Source: Actinomycetota bacterium
GTDB taxonomy: Bacteria > Actinomycetota > Acidimicrobiia > IMCC26256 > PALSA-610
Length of the DNA stretch: 64,000 bases
NCBI GenBank assembly: GCA_005773635.1
Contig: SXHN01000031.1
Coordinates: forward strand, 26,463 to 90,462
Reading direction: 5' to 3'
Shown: positions 1 to 8,150 of the stretch, piece by piece
Layout: every line of letters begins with the position of its first letter
Position numbering within the stretch: position 1 is the first letter of the stretch
Program-made: the position numbers and the translations under genes
Notes under the pieces: generated by a model
What the model saw: the letters and a program-made list of their open reading frames with translations, nothing else
What the model was told of the DNA's origin: nothing
The model's database searches: none

Positions 1-2
1 AC

Positions 3-896
3 CCGATGCGTCAACGCGCAATGCAAGACGAAGCACTTGGTGTCATCATTCGACTTCTCAATGGCGAGACCGTCACCCACGAATCGGATTGGTTCACACT
101 CGACGAAGCAGAACTTCAGATCATGCCGTTCCAAGAACGCATCCCCATGACGGTTGCTTCTTCGATATCGCCGAGTGGCATGAAACTCGCGGGAAAGTAC
201 GGCATCGGCGCACTTTCGATTGCGTCGAATTCATCGGAAGGTTTGCTCGCACTCCCAACCCAGTGGTCGTTCGCGGAAGCTGCGGCCGCCGAACATGGCC
301 AAACGGTTTCACGCGACGATTGGCGCGTGCTCATGGCCTTTCATCTTGCCGAGACCAAAGAACAGGCCCGCAACGAAGCTGTCGACGGCATGCAACGTTG
401 GAACAATGAATACAACTACAAGGTGCTCGGTCGTCCTGATGCAAAGTTCACCGAAGACAAGTGGGCATTGCTCGATCGAGCGTCTTCGAGCGGCACATCC
501 GGCGCCGGCTCAGCGATCGTTGGCACGCCCGACGAAATGATTGCGGCGATTGAATCATTGCAAGAACTGACGGGGGGGTTTGGCACCATGATCGGGTTCG
601 TGCACGACTGGGTGAACCCTGAAGCGAACCATCGCAGCTGGGAACTGTTCGCCCGCTACGTCATGCCGCATTTCCAAGGCCAACTGCGCACCTTGCACAA
701 ATCGGCGGAGCGAGTATCGGCCAACAAAGCCGAGCTCATGGCCGGTGCAGGCGCGGCGATCTTCGCACAAATCCAAGGCGACGAACGCGCAGCTGCTGCG
801 TTTGCTGTCACGATTGCTAACGCCTCGGCACAGGCCGGGCCCGGATCGTCGGCAGCAGCAGGAGCTGCGATGCAAGCCGCCGAATCCGACGAATAG
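3..896 (+). CDS. LLM-class flavin-dependent oxidoreductase, C-terminal part (5' cut by window edge)
   Basis: This looks like the C-terminal portion of a luciferase-like (F420- or FMN-dependent) monooxygenase. The opening residues (MQDEALGVIIRLLNGE) match the mid-protein segment of that family, which follows the substrate-binding half, so the true start lies left of the window. The first ATG at base 6 is probably internal. The conserved family pattern runs to about residue 215. It is followed by an Ala-rich tail of about 70 residues that is longer than usual and has no motif I recognise. The substrate cannot be told. The stop abuts the stop of the convergent hydrolase gene with no spacer. Confidence 0.8.
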   Translation, partial: PMRQRAMQDEALGVIIRLLNGETVTHESDWFTLDEAELQIMPFQERIPMTVASSISPSGMKLAGKYGIGALSIASNSSEGLLALPTQWSFAEAAAAEHGQTVSRDDWRVLMAFHLAETKEQARNEAVDGMQRWNNEYNYKVLGRPDAKFTEDKWALLDRASSSGTSGAGSAIVGTPDEMIAAIESLQELTGGFGTMIGFVHDWVNPEANHRSWELFARYVMPHFQGQLRTLHKSAERVSANKAELMAGAGAAIFAQIQGDERAAAAFAVTIANASAQAGPGSSAAAGAAMQAAESDE

Positions 897-1607
897 TCAC
901 CCGTTCGCCAACGCGCATTCTTCAATACAAGAGATGGCATCGTCGAGCAACGCGGCGAAGCGTTGTGGCTGCTCAAGGCTTACGTAGTGGCCACAGTCGT
1001 CGACAACCTGCGCCCCACGATTCCGCAGAGATGTCCAGTCTGCGTTCGCCGCGGCGCTGGGCGTGTGATCCTGATCGCCGTTGATACTGATGATGGTGCC
1101 GCGCCAGGTTCGTGCGAAATCGGTGAAGTCGTCTCGGTTATGAAAGGCAAAGATACCGTCGACGAGATCGTCGGCACTCTGCGCAAGAGCAAGTTCGCGT
1201 GCCGCGTCGACCGCTGCATCGTCGGCGTTGCGCCCAAATATTGGTCGCCAATACTTGTCCCATGCCGCGGCAACCCCATGGGTACGTATATACCTCACTG
1301 CTTCGTCTCGAAAAGCCGGTTCGGGCCGCACGCCAGCTTTGGCGCCAATGAGGACCACACCCAGCACTTGAACGGGAGCGGCCCTTGCCACTTCGAGAGC
1401 GCATAATCCACCGACCGAACACCCAATGATGATCAATGACCCATCGTGAGCGGCGTCAAGCACACCGGATGACCAGTCGCGCAGGGAACTTCCGAATAGG
1501 TAGAGCGTCGGCGCAATTGCGCGGCCTTCGTAGCGTTCTATTTGGGCCGCCCACATTCGGCCGTCGAGCGGCAGCGCGTGAAGAAAAACGATCTGCGGCG
1601 AAGTCAT
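897..1607 (-). CDS. alpha/beta hydrolase
   Basis: A 236-aa alpha/beta-hydrolase. An oxyanion-hole segment (LHALPLDGRMW) lies near residue 10, the nucleophile elbow is G-C-S64-V-G, and the catalytic His is near residue 207 (DCGHYVSLEQP). The ORF track extends it by 84 residues, but that extension is low-complexity and antisense to the next gene. I chose the ATG at 1607 because GAGG precedes it and the fold begins right after it. The family includes lactonases and esterases, and the substrate is unknown. It is divergent from the ABM-domain gene. Confidence 0.75.
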   Translation of the reverse strand: MTSPQIVFLHALPLDGRMWAAQIERYEGRAIAPTLYLFGSSLRDWSSGVLDAAHDGSLIIIGCSVGGLCALEVARAAPVQVLGVVLIGAKAGVRPEPAFRDEAVRYIRTHGVAAAWDKYWRPIFGRNADDAAVDAARELALAQSADDLVDGIFAFHNRDDFTDFARTWRGTIISINGDQDHTPSAAANADWTSLRNRGAQVVDDCGHYVSLEQPQRFAALLDDAISCIEECALANG

Positions 1608-1752
1608 GGCCTCATTCTTGCGTCCATGCATATCGCAGAGGCGCATCCTTGGCACATGTTGCCTGCCGATGCGGTCCCGCGGGGCCGCGGAACCCGCCGG
1701 CGAGACCCGAAATCGAGCGCTTCCGCGGCGCAGCGTCGCGTACGCTCGCAAG

Positions 1753-2052
1753 ATGATTCGTGAGGTTGCCATACTGAACGTGCGTGCAGGCGATGAAACC
1801 GAATTCGAGGCGGCATTCGCGGGCGCCGTGTCCTTCATTCGGGCCACCGAAGGGTTCATTCAGTTGCATCTCGAACGCTGCATCGAAACGACCAGTCAAT
1901 ATCTGCTGACGGTCGAATGGGAGGCACTCGAAAATCACACCGTCGATTTTCGCCAGTCGGATCGGTACAACGGCTGGAAAGCGGCACTGCATCACTTCTA
2001 CGAACCCTTTCCAACCGTCGAACACTATGAGTCTGTGCTCAGGGTCGAGTGA
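1753..2052 (+). CDS. antibiotic biosynthesis monooxygenase (ABM) domain protein
   Basis: A 99-aa single-domain protein of the dimeric ferredoxin-like ABM superfamily. The strand-helix pattern fits (REVAILNVRAG, then AVSFIRATEGFIQLHLERC, then YLLTVEWEALENH). Such proteins range from cofactor-independent monooxygenases to haem-degrading enzymes or quality-control proteins, so the reaction is undetermined. The longer ORF start at 1606 is rejected because residues 1-49 are Arg-rich antisense sequence. The stop codon overlaps the GTG of the following acetyltransferase by 3 nt, which suggests translational coupling. Confidence 0.7.
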   Translation: MIREVAILNVRAGDETEFEAAFAGAVSFIRATEGFIQLHLERCIETTSQYLLTVEWEALENHTVDFRQSDRYNGWKAALHHFYEPFPTVEHYESVLRVE

Positions 2053-2627
2053 GCAAAGCCTCGGTAACCCCCGGTCCGTCGATTACCACCGGCCGACTGC
2101 AATTGCGGCGATGGGCGACTGCCGACCGCGCTCCGTTTGCAGCGCTGAATGCGGATCCGGAAGTGATGCGCCATTTCCCGGCACCGCTATCGCGTGCCGA
2201 AAGCGACGCGATGATCGACCGGATCGAGGCACACTTTGATGCGCACGGTTGGGGCCTGTGGGCTGTCGAGACAATCGGCAACGAAATATTCATTGGTTAC
2301 GTCGGCCTCTGGGCGCCTGCATTCACCGCCCACTTCACGCCAGCAGTCGAAATCGGGTGGCGGCTAGCACACCACGAGTGGGGAAAGGGATACGCGACTG
2401 AGGCTGCGATCGCCGCGTTGCGTTTCGGGTTCGAGACACTCGGGCTGAGCGAGATCGTGTCATTTACCTCTGTGGAAAACGTCGCATCTCAACGAGTCAT
2501 GCAACGCATAGGAATGCATCGCGATCCCGCCGACGATTTCGACCATCCGAACCTGCCGACCGGTCACCGGCTGGAACGCCACGTGCTGTACCGCATCACG
2601 CAGAAGCCCAAAGCACGGCGCACTTGA
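2049..2627 (+). CDS. GNAT-family N-acetyltransferase (RimJ/RimL-like)
   Basis: A 192-aa GNAT acetyltransferase. It starts with ITTGRLQLRRW, typical of the RimJ/RimL-type subgroup. The acetyl-CoA pyrophosphate-binding loop is visible as W-G-K-G-Y-A near residue 114, followed by the long helix and the VENVASQRVMQRIG segment that closes the fold. The GTG start overlaps the TGA of the ABM gene (GTGA). The acceptor could be a ribosomal protein N-terminus, a small molecule or an antibiotic, and nothing in the sequence decides. Confidence 0.8.
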   Translation: MSKASVTPGPSITTGRLQLRRWATADRAPFAALNADPEVMRHFPAPLSRAESDAMIDRIEAHFDAHGWGLWAVETIGNEIFIGYVGLWAPAFTAHFTPAVEIGWRLAHHEWGKGYATEAAIAALRFGFETLGLSEIVSFTSVENVASQRVMQRIGMHRDPADDFDHPNLPTGHRLERHVLYRITQKPKARRT

Positions 2628-2651
2628 CAATCGCGTAACAATATGGTTACG
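2624..2651 (+). promoter_or_regulatory. candidate promoter and ArsR operator for the AHSA1/ArsR pair
   Basis: TTGACA (2624-2629), overlapping the previous stop codon, could be a -35 box. Immediately downstream is a perfect inverted repeat with arms CGTAAC and GTTACG around a 6-nt centre (2634-2651). The position suits autoregulation by the ArsR gene two cistrons on. No strong -10 is visible at 17 nt. This is inference from position and symmetry. Confidence 0.4.
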
Positions 2652-2688
2652 TGTTGCTCGGGTCCAACCGCCGCAGAAGGGATTTCTT

Positions 2689-3141
2689 ATGGCCACACGC
2701 ATCAGCACCATGCACGTTCGCCGAAGCGCATTCATTCGTGCCACGCCGGAACGAATCTGGGAGGAATTCAATTCGTTCGAGCACTTTTCGGCCTGGTTCG
2801 GAATCGGCCATTTGCTACACGAATACGAATTGAAGTTGGGAGCCGCCGTGGAACTCAGCGTCGAACTCGACGGAACTCGCCAGCCATACGGTGGAGTCAT
2901 CACCGCGATTCGACCTGCGAGGGAAGTCTCGTTCGCGATCAATTGGCACGACCCGTCGATGGCTTGGCCCGTCCCGATGCTGTGGACAATTCTGCTCACG
3001 CCAACGTACGACGGCACGACTGTCGAGATCTTCCACCATGGTTTCGAACGACTCGGCGCCGATGGCGGTGCTCAGCTCGAAAGCTTCGAAGAAGGCTGGG
3101 ATAACAAACACCTCAAGGCGCTGCGAGCAATCATTGAGTAA
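2689..3141 (+). CDS. SRPBCC/AHSA1-like START-domain protein
   Basis: A 150-aa SRPBCC-fold protein of the AHSA1 (activator of Hsp90 ATPase-like) group. It begins with the typical strand-helix segment (RRSAFIRATPERIWEEFNSF) and ends with the long C-terminal helix (LESFEEGWDNKHLKALRA). The fold binds hydrophobic ligands, and the role of this member is unknown. The start has AGAAGGGA 6-8 nt upstream. Its stop overlaps the TTG start of an ArsR regulator. AHSA1-ArsR pairing is a common bacterial arrangement, often autoregulated. Confidence 0.75.
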   Translation: MATRISTMHVRRSAFIRATPERIWEEFNSFEHFSAWFGIGHLLHEYELKLGAAVELSVELDGTRQPYGGVITAIRPAREVSFAINWHDPSMAWPVPMLWTILLTPTYDGTTVEIFHHGFERLGADGGAQLESFEEGWDNKHLKALRAIIE

Positions 3142-3454
3142 CCGCGACGCGTTTACCGCAATTGCCGACCCGACCCGGCGAGAAATTTTGCATCTCATTC
3201 ACACGCACCACAGCCTCGCGGCTGGCGAGATCGCCGAATATTTCGCCGCATCGTCTCGCCCGGGCATCTCGCGTCACCTACGAGTGCTGAAGGAGTGCGG
3301 CGTCGTACGCAGCTCGCGCCAAGGAAAGGAACAGATCTACTCTGTGAATACCGAGCCGCTCACAACGATCCGCGACGGCTATCTCGCTAGCTTCGCGACA
3401 ATGCAAACGCGAAGCCTGAATGCACTACGACGCAAAGTTGAAGGCCAGGGCTAA
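3134..3454 (+). CDS. ArsR-family transcriptional regulator
   Basis: A winged-helix regulator of about 106 aa: AIADPTRREILHLI (helix 1-2), AGEIAEYFAASSRPGISRHLRVLKE (recognition helix) and QGKEQIYSVN (wing). No metal-binding Cys motif (CVC) is present, so it resembles the SdpR-like, AHSA1-linked subgroup rather than metal sensors. The ORF track starts far upstream in sequence antisense or out of frame to the AHSA1 gene. I chose TTG at 3134, which overlaps the AHSA1 stop by 8 nt. The inverted repeat upstream of the AHSA1 gene is its likely target (inference). Confidence 0.75.
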   Translation: MSNRDAFTAIADPTRREILHLIHTHHSLAAGEIAEYFAASSRPGISRHLRVLKECGVVRSSRQGKEQIYSVNTEPLTTIRDGYLASFATMQTRSLNALRRKVEGQG

Positions 3455-3846
3455 CACGGGTCAGTCACCGGCAATGGAGTGTGCTGGAGATCGTGTACGA
3501 AGCGTTGGAACAGTGCGCCGAACTGCTCACGCTCGATCGGATCCCAGGCTTCAAGCACATTCTGCAGATGCTGGCGACGCACAAAGTCGGCGCGGGCGGC
3601 AAGATCGCGTCCCTTCTTTGTGGGAGACACGAGCACCACCGACCCGTTTGTCGGGCTTGGCTTGCGGCGGATCAATTTGGCGTCGTCCAAAGCGTTGAGT
3701 TGCCGACTGACCGCTCCCACATCCATCTGCGCGATGCGAGCAAGCGAGGCGACCGAGACTTCATCAACGGTGCCGATCGCCCGGACCACCTGCACAGCCT
3801 GCTGCGAGAGCGCCAACCCGGCTGCATCAACCAACGCGTCCGCCAC
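3451..3846 (-). CDS. MarR-family transcriptional regulator
   Basis: A MarR-type winged helix: SVASLARIAQMDVGAVSRQLNALDDAKLI (recognition helix) and SPTNGSVVLVSPTKKG (wing), with a C-terminal dimerisation helix. The first canonical start is GTG at 3846 (131 aa). MarR-like coding sequence (an N-terminal helix such as ISQALGQLQRLLASRR) continues about 40 codons upstream with no ATG/GTG/TTG before an in-frame TGA near 3950, so the real start may be a rare codon such as CTG. It is divergent from the amidohydrolase gene, with a palindrome between them. Confidence 0.75.
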   Translation of the reverse strand: MADALVDAAGLALSQQAVQVVRAIGTVDEVSVASLARIAQMDVGAVSRQLNALDDAKLIRRKPSPTNGSVVLVSPTKKGRDLAARADFVRRQHLQNVLEAWDPIEREQFGALFQRFVHDLQHTPLPVTDPC

Positions 3847-3945
3847 CCGGCGGCTTGCAAGCAGGCGTTGGAGTTGGCCGAGGGCTTGAGATATTCGATC
3901 GTCGGATTCGCGGGGCTTGTCGATGCCGTGACGGTACTGTAGAGT

Positions 3946-3960
3946 CTTGACTCAGTCAAG
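3946..3960. promoter_or_regulatory. palindromic MarR-type operator
   Basis: A perfect 15-bp palindrome, CTTGACT-C-AGTCAAG, lies between the MarR gene and the divergent amidohydrolase gene. TTGA-centred palindromes of this kind are typical MarR-family sites. Its left half can also serve as a -35 box (TTGACT) on the minus strand, with TACCGT 17 nt further as a weak -10. This suggests that binding would block MarR transcription. Confidence 0.5.
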
Positions 3961-4066
3961 GCTTTGACGCAAATCCAGATGAACGACCGTGATTCACCAT
4001 CGAAACGAACAAACGGTCTGCAAGTACGCGCAGAGACCACACCAAGACCGACACGAAAGGTACAGC

Positions 4067-5284
4067 ATGTCGACTGCCACCGATCGCTACACGATCATCT
4101 CCTCGGACTGCCATGCAGGCGGATCGCACGAGCAATACCGCGAATATCTCGATAAGCAGTATCTCGATGATTTCGACGCATGGCGCAATAAGTACAAGAA
4201 CCCCTTTCGTGATCTCCAAGACGGCGGCCGGATTCGTAACTGGGATGACGTGCGTCGCATCGGCGATCAAGAAGAAGACGGCATCGTGGCTGAAGTCGTG
4301 TTCCCGAACACGATCCCACCGTTTTTTCCAAGCTTCGTGTTGTTCGCGCGTCCTCCACGCGAGGACCAGTACGAACTGCGGCTTGCGGGCATCCGCGCCC
4401 ACAATCGTTGGTTGGCCGACTTCTGTGCGCGTCACCCCGAACGCCGGGCTGGCATCGGGCAAATCTTTCTCAACAACGTCGAGGATGCGCTCGACGATCT
4501 GAAGTTCATTCGAGACAACGGTCTGCGCGGTGGGGTGCTCATTAGTGCGGTACCACCCGATGTCGATTACATCAAGCCACTCTACGATCCGTGCTACGAA
4601 CCAATCTGGCAGTTCTGCGAAGACAACAACATCATCGTCAACAGCCACGGTGGTACTGGTAACCCGAACTACGGCAAATACAGCGTCTCCGACTTGTTGT
4701 TCATCACCGAAGTGAGCTTCTATTCGCAACGGCCGTTTGTGCAGTTGTTGTTGTCGGGGGTATTCGAAAGGCACCCGAACCTGAAGTTCGTCATGACCGA
4801 GCAAGGCTGCGCATGGCTCGTACCGATGTTGAAGCATTTCGACAGCGTGATCGACAAGATCCGTCGCACGGGTCGCATGGGCGAAATGGTGTACTCCGAG
4901 GAGCACGCCTTGAAACAACTCGCAAGCGACTACTTCCGCCAGAACTGCTGGGTCGGCGTTTCGCAGCCCGGCCCCGACGACGCGAAAGCCCGTCACATTC
5001 TTGGTATCGACAAATTCATGTGGGGCAGTGACTACCCACACAACGAAGGAACCCATCCCTTCACCCGCGAACACTTACGGGCTTTGTTTAGCGACACGCC
5101 CGAAGCAGAAATGCGCCAGATCCTTGCGGGCAATACTGCCGCCCTCTACGGATTCGATCTCGAAGCGTTGAAGCCGTACGGCGACAAGGTGGGCCCGACG
5201 GTTGCGGATCTTGCCCAACCGATTACGGAACTGCCCGAAGGGGCCAACGAAGCGCTGATCAAATCGATGAAAGGCACGTACTAA
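4067..5284 (+). CDS. amidohydrolase-family metalloenzyme (amidohydro_2 type)
   Basis: A 405-aa TIM-barrel amidohydrolase related to the ACMSD/2-pyrone and actinobacterial catabolic amidohydrolases. The first-strand metal motif is D-C-H (IISSDCHAGG) near residue 13. A mid-barrel histidine lies in VNSHGGTGN, and the C-terminal catalytic Asp lies in MWGSDYPHNEGT. The start at 4067 is preceded by GAAAGG, and the 26 extra codons in the ORF track have no family resemblance. A nitronate monooxygenase-like gene follows after 2 nt, so the two are probably cotranscribed in a catabolic operon controlled by the divergent MarR protein (inference). Confidence 0.8.
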   Translation: MSTATDRYTIISSDCHAGGSHEQYREYLDKQYLDDFDAWRNKYKNPFRDLQDGGRIRNWDDVRRIGDQEEDGIVAEVVFPNTIPPFFPSFVLFARPPREDQYELRLAGIRAHNRWLADFCARHPERRAGIGQIFLNNVEDALDDLKFIRDNGLRGGVLISAVPPDVDYIKPLYDPCYEPIWQFCEDNNIIVNSHGGTGNPNYGKYSVSDLLFITEVSFYSQRPFVQLLLSGVFERHPNLKFVMTEQGCAWLVPMLKHFDSVIDKIRRTGRMGEMVYSEEHALKQLASDYFRQNCWVGVSQPGPDDAKARHILGIDKFMWGSDYPHNEGTHPFTREHLRALFSDTPEAEMRQILAGNTAALYGFDLEALKPYGDKVGPTVADLAQPITELPEGANEALIKSMKGTY

Positions 5285-5286
5285 CG

Positions 5287-6408
5287 ATGCGGACGCCGAT
5301 CTGTGAACAGCTTGGCATCGACATTCCCCTATTTGCGTTCTCACACTGCCGTGACGTTGTCGCGGCCGTGACGCGTGCTGGTGGTTTCGGTGTGCTTGGC
5401 GCACTCGCCTTTTCGCCCGAACGGCTTGAAATCGAGCTCGATTGGATTGACGCACACTGCGACGGCAAACCGTACGGTGTCGACATCGTGATGCCCGCCA
5501 CCTATGTAGGTAAGGGCGAGGGCGACCTCGCCAGCTTCAGCAATCTGCACGACATGATCCCACAAAGCCACACAGACTTCGTGGAAGAACTCATGCGTAA
5601 ATACGATGTTCCGCCATTACCTACCGAACTTGAAGGTGAACAAGTTCCGGCCGCGGGGCTCAACGTCGATGCATTCGCGCCCGGCCACGTTGAACTTTCC
5701 ATAGCGCACCCCAACGTGAAGATGTTGGTCAATGCACTCGGGCCGCCGCCTCCAGACGTGATAGCCAAAGCTCACGAAGCAGGCTTACTCGTCGGAGCGC
5801 TCGTCGGCGCACGTCAACACGCTGAACGCCAAGTCGCGCTCGGTGTAGATGTGATCATCGCGCAGGGCACCGAAGCTGGCGTGCATTGCGGCGAGGTTTC
5901 GACCATGGTGCTCATTCCGGAGGTGGTCGATGCCGTCGGCCCCGATGTGTGCGTGCTCGCGGCGGGCGGCATCGCGACCGGAAGGCAGATGACAGCAGCG
6001 TTGGCGCTCGGAGCCCAAGGCGCATGGACGGGTTCCATGTGGCTTACCGTGGCAGAAGCCGACACCAATCCGGTGATCCTCGAAAACCTGTTGGCCGCGA
6101 ATTCACGCGACACAGTGCGGTCTCGCTCTTACACGGGCAAACCAGCGCGGCAACTTCGCAGCGCGTGGACTGAGGCATTCGACGACCCCAACGGCCCCGG
6201 CACATTGCCGATGCCGTTGCAAGGAATCTTGCACAACGAAGCATCCCGACGGTTCTCGCGCGTTGGAGCCAAACCGCTCATGGGCTTTCCAGTAGGCCAA
6301 ATCGTCGGACGCCTGAACGAAGTGCGTTCTACCAAGGACGTCATGTTTGAAATGGTCGAAGAATGGATCGCCACCACCGAACGACTCAACGGACTCATCA
6401 GCGAATAG
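5287..6408 (+). CDS. nitronate monooxygenase (2-nitropropane dioxygenase family)
   Basis: A 373-aa FMN-dependent TIM-barrel enzyme. The N-terminus (MRTPICEQLGIDIPLFAF) and VTRAGGFGVLGA are family hallmarks. IIAQGTEAGVHCG and VLAAGGIATGRQM form the phosphate-binding part that holds FMN, and GAQGAWTGSMWL follows. Known members oxidise alkyl nitronates, but many actinobacterial paralogues act on unknown substrates. It starts 2 nt after the amidohydrolase stop, so it is probably in the same transcript. Confidence 0.8.
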   Translation: MRTPICEQLGIDIPLFAFSHCRDVVAAVTRAGGFGVLGALAFSPERLEIELDWIDAHCDGKPYGVDIVMPATYVGKGEGDLASFSNLHDMIPQSHTDFVEELMRKYDVPPLPTELEGEQVPAAGLNVDAFAPGHVELSIAHPNVKMLVNALGPPPPDVIAKAHEAGLLVGALVGARQHAERQVALGVDVIIAQGTEAGVHCGEVSTMVLIPEVVDAVGPDVCVLAAGGIATGRQMTAALALGAQGAWTGSMWLTVAEADTNPVILENLLAANSRDTVRSRSYTGKPARQLRSAWTEAFDDPNGPGTLPMPLQGILHNEASRRFSRVGAKPLMGFPVGQIVGRLNEVRSTKDVMFEMVEEWIATTERLNGLISE

Positions 6409-6588
6409 CTCGCGACATTCGACGTCGGGGCTACGCGATGGCTGTGGTCACCGTCCATGAAGTACAGCACCAGATCGGCTTTGCGGGGTGAAGATCCATT
6501 TGTGCAGCTGTGCCCGAATGCCAACCGGCATAGGTATACGAATAACTTCCGAAACCAACGATCGTCGGCCCCGACATCACTGGCTTCA

Positions 6589-7092
6589 TTAGCCGAGGGT
6601 GCGGCCGTACATTTCGCCGAGGGCATCGCTAATGAGTTCGAGGCGCTCACCGTCGGGGCCGCGGAAGTAGAGCGACGAACCGTCGACGTGCGCGTACTCG
6701 ATCCCTTCGTGGTCGAGGCGAGCTTTCACAATTTCCCAGTTGTTACGAGCCATAGAGATTGCGAGGTGGTGATGCCCTCCCAACACCTCTTGATATTCAC
6801 CCAGCCCAAGGCCCGGAAAGTCGAAAAACGCGAGCGCGTTGCCGTTGCCAATATCGAAAAAGAAATGGGTAGAACCTTCGTAGTCGCGATTCTCGAACAG
6901 TTCGTAGAGCGGAAACCCCAATATTTCTTGATAGAACTTGATCGTCTGTTCGACGTTGCTCGACAACATCGCGGTGTGATGCACGCCGCGCGCCGTAGTG
7001 ACTGCACGCTGCGCGACAGGCTGAAGGTATCGATCTCGCAACGCTTGCCATTCCTCACGACGCGCCTTACCGTCAATGTTCTCGTAACTCAT
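6589..7092 (-). CDS. VOC-family (glyoxalase/dioxygenase fold) protein
   Basis: A 167-aa vicinal-oxygen-chelate protein. An N-terminal helical lead is followed by TARGVHHTAMLSSNVEQTIKFYQEILGF (first beta-alpha-beta unit with a metal-type His) and a second unit with HHLAISMARNNWE and a closing Glu in DGERLELI. This His/His/Glu set fits metal binding. The start at 7092 has a near-perfect AAAGGAGG Shine-Dalgarno sequence and overlaps the stop of the LigD-like gene as ATGA. The ORF-track extension of 25 codons lies inside that gene. The substrate is unknown. The 180-bp stretch downstream holds nothing I can identify. Confidence 0.8.
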   Translation of the reverse strand: MSYENIDGKARREEWQALRDRYLQPVAQRAVTTARGVHHTAMLSSNVEQTIKFYQEILGFPLYELFENRDYEGSTHFFFDIGNGNALAFFDFPGLGLGEYQEVLGGHHHLAISMARNNWEIVKARLDHEGIEYAHVDGSSLYFRGPDGERLELISDALGEMYGRTLG

Positions 7093-8105
7093 ATCGCCTC
7101 CTTTCTCGCCCGACTTGGCGCCACTCGGGGTGGCTCGTTCGGCATCTTCGGATATACCGGAGGCCACGGGGCGTCCATCAAGCCCGCCGCCTCGTCGATC
7201 GCAACCTGATCGAGCAACGACAACAGCGATTGCGGGGCAGCGTTGATATCGGCCCAGGCATCACCATATTCTGCGACGACGCCGGGCACGGTCGCGATGG
7301 TCAATTCCGCAGGATCGAGAGAATCAAGGTCGCTCCAGGCAAACGGGGCGGAAACCTGTCCCCCAACGCGAGCCCGAGCGCACCAGGCCGCGAATACCGT
7401 CTTGTGGGGTGCATTCTGGTTGTAGTCGATGAAGACGCGCGTGCCCCGTTCTTCTTTCCACCACGCGGCCGTCACAAGGTCGGGGCTACGCCGTTCAAGT
7501 TCGCGAGCAGTCGCGACGGCACATGCTCGCACCTGATACGAATCCCAACGTGGCTCAAGGCGGGCGTAAATGTGAAGACCCTTGCTGCCTGAAGTCTTGA
7601 TGTAGCAGGCAATGCCGTGCTCACCGAGGTATAGGCGAACGAGAGCCGCGACGTCGCGGACTTGATCGAACGTCACGCCTGGCATCGGATCCAAATCAAT
7701 GCGCAATTCGTCGGCGAAGTTCGGCTCCGCTGCCAGATACGGCCAGGTATGAAAACCGAGGCACCCCATGTTCACCGCCCACACCACGTGCGCCATGTTT
7801 GCAATCACCATCGCGTTGGAAGTTGTGCCATTCACGGTGGCGACAGTCGTTTGCTCCAGCCACTCCGGCGCACTCGCAGGGACGCGCTTTTGAAAGAAGC
7901 TCTTGCCCGAAGCACCGTCGGGATATCGCTCCAACATCGTGGGCCTTCCCTGTAAAGCATTCAGCAACGCCGGCTCAACCGACAAGTAGTACTCGATGAG
8001 ATCCATCTTGGTTTCGCCACGCTGAGGGAAAAACACCTTGCTTGGATTGGAAACCCTTATCTCGTGGCCATCAACGTTGATCGAAGTGACGTCGGAGGTA
8101 CCCAT
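7089..8105 (-). CDS. LigD-type DNA polymerase/primase domain protein (stand-alone)
   Basis: A 338-aa archaeo-eukaryotic primase (AEP) protein of the LigD polymerase domain family. It opens with the family signature (VSNPSKVFFPQRGETKMDLIEYY). FFQKRVP and FHTWP follow, then the catalytic RIDLDP (two Asp), TSGSKGLHIYARLE and VFIDYNQNAPHKTVF. No ligase or phosphoesterase domain is attached. In NHEJ this domain adds nucleotides at double-strand breaks with Ku and LigD ligase, neither of which is in this window. The stop overlaps the VOC gene start by 4 nt, an unexpected pairing. Confidence 0.85.
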   Translation of the reverse strand: MGTSDVTSINVDGHEIRVSNPSKVFFPQRGETKMDLIEYYLSVEPALLNALQGRPTMLERYPDGASGKSFFQKRVPASAPEWLEQTTVATVNGTTSNAMVIANMAHVVWAVNMGCLGFHTWPYLAAEPNFADELRIDLDPMPGVTFDQVRDVAALVRLYLGEHGIACYIKTSGSKGLHIYARLEPRWDSYQVRACAVATARELERRSPDLVTAAWWKEERGTRVFIDYNQNAPHKTVFAAWCARARVGGQVSAPFAWSDLDSLDPAELTIATVPGVVAEYGDAWADINAAPQSLLSLLDQVAIDEAAGLMDAPWPPVYPKMPNEPPRVAPSRARKEAI

Positions 8106-8150
8106 AGCGAAAACCTAATCCGTTTGCAACCGCCGCACACCGCATCGCAT

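Noticed and set aside
3956-5074. 372-aa minus-strand ORF
   Set aside because: It is antisense to the amidohydrolase gene; the Val/Phe-rich translation reflects complementary codons of a real gene.
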